This document shows, piece by piece, positions 1 through 5,109 of a stretch of DNA of 5,109 nt (its first letter is position 1; each line of letters begins with the position of its first letter). The DNA comes from XN24 sp035514535. GTDB lineage: Bacteria; Pseudomonadota; Gammaproteobacteria; Steroidobacterales; XN24. The stretch is from positions 1 through 5,109 of the forward strand of contig DATKAZ010000065.1 in the NCBI GenBank assembly GCA_035514535.1. Direction: 5' to 3'. Under the pieces are notes generated by a model that did not search any database, was not told the DNA's origin, and saw nothing but the letters and a program-made list of their open reading frames with translations. Both the position numbers and the translations under genes were made by a program.

Positions 1-760
1 CACCGGCTGGGACTGCGTGGACATCGCTGCGGCAACGGAGCGCGGCATCCGCGTGAGCTGCATCGGCGAATACTGCACGGACGAGGTCGCGGACCACACG
101 CTTGCGCTGCTGCTCGCGCTCAACCGCCAGCTGCTCGCGTATGACCGCCAGGTGCAGAGGGACCGTGACTGGCGCTGGAACGAGATCGGGGGCGTGCGCC
201 GCCTCGCCGGCCAGACCCTTGGCCTGGTCGGGTTCGGGCGCATCGGCCAGGCGGTCTGTCACCGCGCGCTCGGCTTCGGGCTTCGCGTCGTGGCATTCGA
301 TCCGCGGGTGGACGTGGCGACGGCCAGCCATCATGGTGCGCGACTGTCCACATTCGAGGAGCTGCTCGCGCAGTCGGACATCATCAGCCTGCACTGCAAC
401 CTGACCGCCGATAATCGCGGCCTGCTGAACCGCGAGGTGTTCACCCGGATGCTGCGCAAGCCACTGCTCATCAATGTCGCCCGCGGAGCGCTCATCGTCG
501 AGCCCAATCTCGCCGATGCGCTCAACCGGGGCCTGGTCGCGGGCGCGGCGCTCGACGTGCTGGCGCAGGATTCGCCGGACCTGCGGCAGCATCCGCTCAT
601 CGGCCGCCGCGACGTGCTGCTGACGCCGCACGTGGCGTTCTTCTCCGAATCGTCGATAGCCGACCTGCGGCGGATTTCGGCGCAGAATATCCGTGCATTC
701 ATGGAAGACCGGCCCGAGGAAGTGTTTCGCCTGGTGGCGCCGGTTGAGGGCGCGGCATGA
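1..760 (+). CDS. D-isomer-specific 2-hydroxyacid dehydrogenase, CtBP-like (5' partial)
   Basis: This is the NAD(P)-dependent enzyme family that interconverts 2-hydroxy acids and 2-oxo acids in the cytoplasm. The reading frame is open from base 2 (T-G-W-D-C-V-D-I), so the start lies upstream. The GTG at 17 sits inside the conserved TGxDxVD stretch and is not a start. The visible part is 252 residues; the family usually has about 310-345, so roughly the first 60-95 are missing. Counting from base 2, the Rossmann motif GFGRIG is at 77-82, with Asp100 ending the second strand, which favours NAD over NADP. The substrate-binding Arg161 is in NVARG and the catalytic His210 is in LTPHVAF. CTDEVADH near residue 25 and HVAFFSESS are typical of the CtBP-like subgroup. 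The position that usually holds the catalytic Glu, six residues into the ALDV motif, is Asp190. It overlaps the aminotransferase gene by ATGA. The family is certain; the substrate is unknown. Confidence 0.93.
   Translation, partial: TGWDCVDIAAATERGIRVSCIGEYCTDEVADHTLALLLALNRQLLAYDRQVQRDRDWRWNEIGGVRRLAGQTLGLVGFGRIGQAVCHRALGFGLRVVAFDPRVDVATASHHGARLSTFEELLAQSDIISLHCNLTADNRGLLNREVFTRMLRKPLLINVARGALIVEPNLADALNRGLVAGAALDVLAQDSPDLRQHPLIGRRDVLLTPHVAFFSESSIADLRRISAQNIRAFMEDRPEEVFRLVAPVEGAA
746..750 (+). promoter_or_regulatory. Ribosome binding site of the aminotransferase gene
   Basis: GAGGG lies six bases before the ATG at 757, inside the end of the dehydrogenase gene. It supports that ATG as the start and shows that the downstream gene can load its own ribosomes as well as being coupled through the ATGA overlap. 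Confidence 0.6.
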
Positions 761-1893
761 GCGCGGCCGTGACTTTCGACGGCGCGCCCGAGCAGGGCAC
801 GATCAACTTCAGCGTCGGCCAGCCATCCGCGGACCTGCTCCCGCTCGCCCTGCTGCGCGGCGCCTGCGAGGGTTTCTTCGCCCACGCCCAGCCATTCGAG
901 CTGAACTACGGACAACGCCAGGGCGACCCGCGCTTCCGCGCCGCGCTCGCGGCATTCCTGAATGCCACCGGCAATTCCTCCGCCCAACCCGACGACCTGA
1001 TGCTCACCGGCGGAATCTCCCAGGCACTCGATTTCGTCTGCGGGCGCCTGACACAGCCCGGCGACACGGTATTCGTCGAGGAACCCAGTTATCCCTACGC
1101 GTTTCCGATCTTTCGCGACCATGGACTGAACATCGTCGGCATTCCGCTGGACGGCCAGGGCATGGATCTCGATCGCTGCGAACGCGAGCTCGCGCGGCAC
1201 CGCCCGAAACTCCTGTACACGATCCCGAGCTTTCATAACCCGACCGGACAGACGCTCGGGCAGGGGCGCCGCGAGCGGCTGGTCGAGCTCGCCCGCGAAC
1301 ATGGCTTCGTCATCCTGGCCGACGAGGTTTACCAGCTGCTGCACCATGGCACGCCGCCGCCGCCTTCCTTCGGTACGCTGGCAAAGGATGGCGCCGTGTT
1401 GTCGCTCGGGTCATTCTCGAAGATCGTCGCACCCGGACTGCGGCTGGGCTGGATCCAGACGAATGAAACGTTGATGCGGGTACTGCTCGCCAGCGGCGCG
1501 CTGGTGAGCGGCGGCAACGTCAACCATTTCACCTCGCACATCGTCCGGCAGTTGCTCGAGAATGGGGAACTGGCTGCCAATATCGCCCGGCTGCGCACGA
1601 GCTATGCCGCGCGGGCGCGGGCCATGGACGAAGCGTTGCGGACTCATTTCAGCGGTGTCGCGACCTGGCAGAAGCCGCTGGGCGGCTATTTCTTCTGGCT
1701 CGATCTGCCCGCCGGCGTCGATGCCACGGATCTGCAGGAAGCGGCGCGCGCGGCCGGCACCGGCTTCCTGCCCGGGACCGCCTGCTCCACGGCCGGCGGC
1801 CTCAGGAACGGTCTGCGCCTCAGTTTCGCGCATTACCCGGTGCCCGAGATCCACGAGGGCATCGCGCGCCTGAAGCGCGCATTCGTCCGATGA
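757..1893 (+). CDS. PLP-dependent aminotransferase, class I/II (fold type I)
   Basis: A complete 378-residue cytoplasmic transaminase, probably moving an amino group between an amino acid and a 2-oxo acid through pyridoxal phosphate. Landmarks are in the expected order. YGQRQGDPRFRAAL at 51-64 resembles the YGxxxGxxxLR entry of the family, and LTGGISQALD at 83-92 is the phosphate-cradle helix. Asn161 is in FHNPTG, Asp189 and Tyr192 are in ADEVY (Asp189 for the pyridine nitrogen), Lys222 is in SFSKIVAPGLRLGW (Schiff base), and Arg354 is in NGLRLSF (substrate carboxylate). All key residues are present and the length is normal. The sequence resembles the 2-aminoadipate aminotransferase/MocR catalytic-domain group, but there is no N-terminal GntR-type helix-turn-helix, so it is an enzyme and not a MocR regulator. 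It overlaps both neighbours by ATGA. Its substrate may be the oxo acid made by the upstream dehydrogenase; that is inference. Confidence 0.94.
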   Translation: MSAAVTFDGAPEQGTINFSVGQPSADLLPLALLRGACEGFFAHAQPFELNYGQRQGDPRFRAALAAFLNATGNSSAQPDDLMLTGGISQALDFVCGRLTQPGDTVFVEEPSYPYAFPIFRDHGLNIVGIPLDGQGMDLDRCERELARHRPKLLYTIPSFHNPTGQTLGQGRRERLVELAREHGFVILADEVYQLLHHGTPPPPSFGTLAKDGAVLSLGSFSKIVAPGLRLGWIQTNETLMRVLLASGALVSGGNVNHFTSHIVRQLLENGELAANIARLRTSYAARARAMDEALRTHFSGVATWQKPLGGYFFWLDLPAGVDATDLQEAARAAGTGFLPGTACSTAGGLRNGLRLSFAHYPVPEIHEGIARLKRAFVR

Positions 1894-3503
1894 AGCCGTT
1901 CCAGTCGTCGATCGACAACCCGCGGCTGCGGCAAGCCGCGATTGCGATGAACCGCAACGACATCCCACAGGCGGAACACCTGCTCAAGACGTATCTGCAC
2001 GACGCCCCGACCGACGTGCCGGCGATCCGCATGCTCGCCGAGGTCGCCATGCGCATCGGCCGCGACGAGGACGCGCAGCGGCTCCTCGAGCGCGCGCTGG
2101 AACTGGCGCCGGGATTCCTGCCCGCCCGCTATCAGCTCGCTATCCTCCTGCACCGGCGCAATGATCCCGCGCAAGCCCTTGCCGAGGTCGAGCGGCTGCT
2201 CGCCGCGGAACCACGCAACCCCGGATACCGCAATCTCGCGGCCGTGGTGCTGGCCCGGGTCGGCGAGTATCAGCGTTCGAGCTCGCTGTACGCCGAGCTC
2301 GCGCGGGAGTACCCGGCGAACGCCAAGCTCTGGCTCAGCTATGGGCACGTGCTCAAAACCGAGGGCCGGCAGGACGAGTGCGTCGCGGCCTACCGGCGGG
2401 CGATCGAGCACGACCCTGCTTCCGGCGAGGCCTGGTGGAGCCTGGCCAATCTCAAGACGTTCCGCTTTGCCGCGGCCGAACTGGCCGCCATGCGGTCGGG
2501 CGTCGAGGATCCAGCGATCGGCGAGGAAAACCGCGTGCACCTGCACTTCGCCCTGGGCAAGGCGCTGGAGGACGCGGGCGAGTACGCGGCCTCCTTCGAG
2601 CACTATGCCCGGGCGAATTCGCTGCACCGGTCACGCAACCCGTACAACGCGGACCAGAACACCGCCCGGCTGCGACATCTCGAGGCGGTGTTCACGCGCG
2701 AATTCTTCGCCGCCCGGGCGGGCAGCGGTTGTCCGGCTGCGAGCCCGATCTTCATCGTCGGCATGCCGCGGGCGGGTTCGACCCTGCTCGAGCAGATCCT
2801 GTCCAGCCACTCCGCCGTGGAAGGCACGACCGAACTGCCGGCGATGATCACCATGGCCCGCGAACTGCGCGATCTCGGCGGGGACGAGGACATCGTCTCC
2901 TATGCGGATGTCCTGGCTACCATGGACGGCGACGCGCTCCGCGCGCTGGGTGAGCGTTACCTGGAACGCACGCGCGTGCACCGCAAAACGGACCGCCCGC
3001 ACTTCATCGACAAGATGCCGAACAACTTCCTGTACGTGGCGATGATCCAGCTGGCCCTGCCGAACGCCCGGATCATCGACGCCCGGCGGCACCCGATGGC
3101 CTGCTGCTTCTCGAACTTCAAGCAGCACTATGCCCGCGGCCAGCGTTTCAGTTACGACCTCACGGACATGGGCCGCTTCTACCGCGATTATGTGGCGCTG
3201 ATGGCCCGTTTCGACGCCGTGCTGCCGGGGCGGGTACATCGCGTGTTCTACGAGCGGATAGTCGACGACACCGAAGCAGAAGTGCGTCGCCTGCTCGATT
3301 ACTGCGGCCTTCCCTTCGAGCCGGAATGCCTGCGCTTCTTCGAGAACGAGCGGCCGGTCCGCACCGCAAGCTCCGAGCAGGTCCGCCAGCCCATCTACCG
3401 CGACGGCATGGAACAATGGCGTCACTATGATGAGTGGCTGGGTCCGCTCAAGGCGGCGCTGGGTCCGGTGCTGGATGCCTGGCCGGCGGCGCCTGAACAA
3501 TGA
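1890..3503 (+). CDS. TPR-repeat sulfotransferase
   Basis: A complete 537-residue fusion protein. Residues about 10-250 form five to six tetratricopeptide units; clear ones are at 44-76, 77-110, 111-144, 145-179 and 216-249, with the usual small residues and a Pro near the end of most units. Residues about 286-530 are a PAPS-dependent sulfotransferase domain. The 5'-phosphosulfate loop is GMPRAGSTLLEQ at 291-302. The 3'-phosphate site is Arg400 and Ser408, spaced eight apart as in the family. Glu315 after the loop is a candidate catalytic base. KMPNNF at 375-380 is typical of this bacterial subgroup. There is no signal peptide or membrane segment, so it should be cytoplasmic. TPRs usually bind a protein or peptide partner, which hints at a macromolecular acceptor, though a small-molecule acceptor is not excluded. 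The start at 1890 overlaps the aminotransferase stop by ATGA and has no good Shine-Dalgarno, so translation is probably coupled. The acceptor is unknown. Confidence 0.92.
   Translation: MKPFQSSIDNPRLRQAAIAMNRNDIPQAEHLLKTYLHDAPTDVPAIRMLAEVAMRIGRDEDAQRLLERALELAPGFLPARYQLAILLHRRNDPAQALAEVERLLAAEPRNPGYRNLAAVVLARVGEYQRSSSLYAELAREYPANAKLWLSYGHVLKTEGRQDECVAAYRRAIEHDPASGEAWWSLANLKTFRFAAAELAAMRSGVEDPAIGEENRVHLHFALGKALEDAGEYAASFEHYARANSLHRSRNPYNADQNTARLRHLEAVFTREFFAARAGSGCPAASPIFIVGMPRAGSTLLEQILSSHSAVEGTTELPAMITMARELRDLGGDEDIVSYADVLATMDGDALRALGERYLERTRVHRKTDRPHFIDKMPNNFLYVAMIQLALPNARIIDARRHPMACCFSNFKQHYARGQRFSYDLTDMGRFYRDYVALMARFDAVLPGRVHRVFYERIVDDTEAEVRRLLDYCGLPFEPECLRFFENERPVRTASSEQVRQPIYRDGMEQWRHYDEWLGPLKAALGPVLDAWPAAPEQ
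1921..1940 (+). other. Short perfect hairpin early in the sulfotransferase gene
   Basis: CGCGGCT at 1921-1927 and AGCCGCG at 1934-1940 are perfectly complementary around a six-base loop, starting 31 bases after the start codon. It could slow early elongation or initiation, which would make translation depend on ribosomes arriving from the upstream gene. In DNA this GC-rich it may also be chance. Confidence 0.3.
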
Positions 3504-3542
3504 TTTTGTTGTTGCTGCAGTGCAACAGCAGAATTCTGCACT
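3503..3542 (+). other. Overlapping inverted repeats at the sulfotransferase/receptor junction
   Basis: Three overlapping symmetric elements begin at the sulfotransferase stop codon. The first is a 13-pair stem between 3503-3515 and 3522-3534, with two U-G wobbles and a six-base loop; its core is GTTGC/GCAAC. The second is AGTGCA at 3519-3524 paired with TGCACT at 3537-3542. The third is the perfect 12-base palindrome GCAGAATTCTGC at 3528-3539. The first two stems share bases and cannot form together. No U-tract follows on either strand, so this is not a standard intrinsic terminator. It may protect the 3' end of the upstream mRNA, act as an attenuator or antiterminator, or be an operator for the receptor gene. 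Confidence 0.55.
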
Positions 3543-3599
3543 TTACGGCTAAATGCCTTCAGGCGTAGTCTCACTGGCCACTCATTAGGGGGATCGCTC
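3504..3599 (+). promoter_or_regulatory. Leader/intergenic region of the receptor gene
   Basis: This is the only non-coding gap in the window: 96 bases, clearly richer in A and T than the genes around it. Its first 40 bases hold the overlapping inverted repeats, and its end carries the ribosome binding site. A separate promoter for the receptor is plausible here because receptor genes are often regulated on their own. The best candidate boxes (TTTACG at 3542-3547 and TAGTCT at 3566-3571, 18 apart) are poor matches to sigma-70. No Fur-like or other known operator was recognised. Confidence 0.4.
3587..3592 (+). promoter_or_regulatory. Ribosome binding site of the TonB-dependent receptor
   Basis: AGGGGG lies seven bases before the ATG at 3600. 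It is the strongest Shine-Dalgarno in the window and fixes the receptor start, in agreement with the signal peptide that follows directly. Confidence 0.75.
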
Positions 3600-3701
3600 A
3601 TGCAGACTTTTCGTCGTCCGAAATGTCAGCCGCGCAGCCTGTCGCGGACTCCGGTCGCGACAGCCGTCCTGCTTGCGCTCGGTAGCGCACCGCTGCTGGC
3701 A
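3600..3701 (+). other. Signal peptide of the receptor
   Basis: The first 34 codons encode a positively charged n-region (seven Arg/Lys in residues 5-16), a hydrophobic stretch VATAVLLALGSAPLL and an A-x-x... type end, LLA, before QEQ. This is a Sec-type export signal with a likely signal peptidase I site. The Arg pair at 5-6 lacks the following Tat motif residues, and there is no lipobox Cys at the cleavage site; Cys9 is in the n-region. Confidence 0.75.
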
Positions 3702-5109
3702 CAGGAACAGACGGCTCTCGGCGAGGTGATCGTCACCGCGCAGAAGCGCACGCAGAGCCTGCAGGACGTGCCGATCAGCATCGACGCCCTCGGCGAAGAA
3801 AGGCTGGAGGAGCTGAACGTCCAGAACTTCAAGGAGTACGTGCAGTTCCTGCCGAGCGTGACGATGACGCCGGCGGTCGGCGCGGGCTCCGGATACAGCT
3901 TCGTTTACATGCGCGGCGTCGCGACCGGCGGCGACGGCCAGGCGACGACCTCGGTGCCAAGCGTCGGCATGTACCTCGACGAACAGCCGATTACGACGGT
4001 CCAGGGCAACCTCGACGTCCACCTCTATGACATCGCGCGCGTCGAGGCGCTCGCGGGCCCGCAGGGCACGCTGTACGGCGCGAGCTCGCAGGCCGGCACC
4101 ATCCGCATCATCACGAACAAGCCGGACCCCTCGGCCTTCGCCGCGGGCTATGCGCTCGAAGCGAACATGGTGGACAGCGACGACATCGGCTACGTCGCGG
4201 AGGGCTTCGTGAATCTGCCGCTGGGCAACAACGCCGCACTCCGCCTCGTCGGCTGGTCACTCACCCAGGCAGGCTGGATCGACAACAAGCCGGCCACGCG
4301 CACCTACACCATCGACCAATCGGACCCGAACGATGACTTCACTTCGGACAACGCGGCCTACGTCGAGGACAACTACAACACCATCGACACGATCGGCGCG
4401 CGCGCGGCGCTGCGCCTCAACCTGGGCGAGAACTGGGTGGTCACGCCGAGCCTCACGTACCAGAAGACGGAGCAGGAGGGCTCCTGGGGCGACGATCTCC
4501 GGGACGTCGGCGCCACGGGCGATCACGCGGTCGCAAAGTACCGCGACGAATTCTCGAACGATGAGTGGTACCAGGCGGGACTCACGATCGAAGGCTCGAT
4601 CGGCGGCTTCGACGTCGTGTATTCCGGGAACTACCTCGATCGCGACCAGGAAGGCGCTTTCGACTACTCGGACTATTCGTTCTTCTACGACAGCCTGTAC
4701 ACGACCGGCTACTTCGCGCGCCTGTTCCTGGACAACGGCGGCAACCAGCTGAACCCGGATGCCGCCTTCGAAAACCAGGACTATTACGCCAAGACGAGCC
4801 ACGAGCTTCGTATCAGCACGCCGCAGGACCGGCGCGTGCGCGGCCTGCTCGGCTTCTTCTATCAGAAGCAGTACCACGACTTCTATCAGCCGTTCGGCCT
4901 GATCGAAGGCCTCGCGGACGTCCGGCTGATGAACAACCAGGAACCCGGCGGCGCCGGGCAGTTTGCCGACTACGTGTACCTCAACAGCATGGACCGCACG
5001 GACCGCGACCAGGCGGTGTTCGCCAACGTCGCATTTGACCTCACGGACACACTCGAGCTGTCGCTCGGGGCCCGTTATTTCGAGCCTGAAGTGCAGGTCA
5101 AGGGCTTCT
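3600..5109 (+). CDS. TonB-dependent outer-membrane receptor (3' partial)
   Basis: An outer-membrane channel powered by TonB-ExbB-ExbD that takes up ligands such as siderophores, vitamins, glycans or peptides. The frame runs from the ATG at 3600 without a stop to the window end: 503 residues, about 60-65% of the usual 750-900. Residues 1-34 are a signal peptide with a long Arg-rich n-region, a hydrophobic core at 19-33 and probable cleavage after LLA34. The TonB box region EVIVTAQKR is at 42-50, directly after the signal, so there is no N-terminal signalling (STN) domain and no sign of direct sigma/anti-sigma control. The plug follows (DVPISI at 56-61, SVGMYLDEQP at 121-130, GPQGTLYGASSQAGTIRIIT at 153-172). 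Barrel strands with acidic, aromatic-rich loops come after, including a Tyr/Phe/Asp-rich patch at 355-372. The common LRGPQGT motif reads LAGPQGT here. The ligand cannot be told. Confidence 0.94.
   Translation, partial: MQTFRRPKCQPRSLSRTPVATAVLLALGSAPLLAQEQTALGEVIVTAQKRTQSLQDVPISIDALGEERLEELNVQNFKEYVQFLPSVTMTPAVGAGSGYSFVYMRGVATGGDGQATTSVPSVGMYLDEQPITTVQGNLDVHLYDIARVEALAGPQGTLYGASSQAGTIRIITNKPDPSAFAAGYALEANMVDSDDIGYVAEGFVNLPLGNNAALRLVGWSLTQAGWIDNKPATRTYTIDQSDPNDDFTSDNAAYVEDNYNTIDTIGARAALRLNLGENWVVTPSLTYQKTEQEGSWGDDLRDVGATGDHAVAKYRDEFSNDEWYQAGLTIEGSIGGFDVVYSGNYLDRDQEGAFDYSDYSFFYDSLYTTGYFARLFLDNGGNQLNPDAAFENQDYYAKTSHELRISTPQDRRVRGLLGFFYQKQYHDFYQPFGLIEGLADVRLMNNQEPGGAGQFADYVYLNSMDRTDRDQAVFANVAFDLTDTLELSLGARYFEPEVQVKGF

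Noticed and set aside
17..19. GTG as the start codon of the first gene
   Set aside because: It is in the middle of the conserved TGxDxVD stretch of the family and the frame is open upstream to the window edge; the true start lies outside.
331..1347. 338-codon open frame on the minus strand
   Set aside because: It lies opposite the well-identified dehydrogenase and aminotransferase genes, shows no recognisable motif and is a usual side effect of GC-rich codon use.
1833..2627. 264-codon open frame on the minus strand
   Set aside because: It is antisense to the aminotransferase end and the TPR part of the sulfotransferase; no domain or sensible start context was seen.
1890..2640. Possible separate TPR protein followed by a separate sulfotransferase
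   Set aside because: One uninterrupted frame runs from 1890 to 3503 with no stop and no internal start with a ribosome binding site near the domain border; the two-domain architecture is a known family form.
2631..3500. 289-codon open frame on the minus strand
   Set aside because: It is fully antisense to the sulfotransferase domain, with composition (Arg, His, Val, Gly rich) typical of a shadow frame.
3503..3536. Intrinsic terminator after the sulfotransferase gene
   Set aside because: The stem is real, but the bases after it are CTGCACTTTACGG, with no U-tract; the T-run lies on the 5' side of the stem. The opposite strand has no suitable T-run either.
3542..3571. Sigma-70 promoter for the receptor (TTTACG, 18 bases, TAGTCT)
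   Set aside because: Only four of six and three of six consensus matches; too weak to call as a separate feature, so it is mentioned only within the leader region.
4257..4877. 206-codon minus-strand frame rich in Val, Glu and Arg
   Set aside because: It is antisense to the receptor barrel; the hydrophobic runs mirror the Asp/Tyr/Asn codons of the receptor and do not form a known fold.

Overview
The window is GC-rich coding DNA in which every gene lies on the + strand. It is a slice through an operon that is cut at both ends. The C at codon wobble positions, the four-base ATGA gene overlaps and the TonB-dependent outer-membrane receptor all point to a Gram-negative proteobacterium. A gammaproteobacterium of the Steroidobacter/Woeseia/Nevskia kind or a sphingomonad-like alphaproteobacterium would both fit. 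This placement is inferred from style and gene content, not from a marker gene.

Layout: (1) 1-760, the 3' three quarters of a D-isomer-specific 2-hydroxyacid dehydrogenase of the CtBP-like subgroup, whose start lies before the window. (2) 757-1893, a complete fold-type I PLP-dependent aminotransferase. (3) 1890-3503, a complete TPR-sulfotransferase fusion. Genes 1/2 and 2/3 each overlap by ATGA, so the three are almost certainly co-transcribed and translationally coupled. (4) 3504-3599, a 96-base gap that is visibly less GC-rich and holds overlapping inverted repeats followed by a strong ribosome binding site. (5) 3600 to the end of the window, the signal peptide, plug and first part of the barrel of a TonB-dependent receptor, open at its 3' end.

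Taken together, the dehydrogenase and aminotransferase could interconvert a 2-hydroxy acid, a 2-oxo acid and an amino acid. The sulfotransferase would move a sulfuryl group from PAPS to an unknown acceptor, and the receptor would import an unknown ligand across the outer membrane. No substrate can be read from the sequence. The combination suggests a small accessory metabolic or uptake locus rather than housekeeping DNA. The most unusual points are the Asp in place of the usual catalytic Glu in the dehydrogenase, the fused TPR-sulfotransferase next to a receptor gene, and the structured leader between them. No RNA genes, mobile elements, CRISPR arrays or long repeats were seen. There is no gene-free stretch longer than 96 bases.
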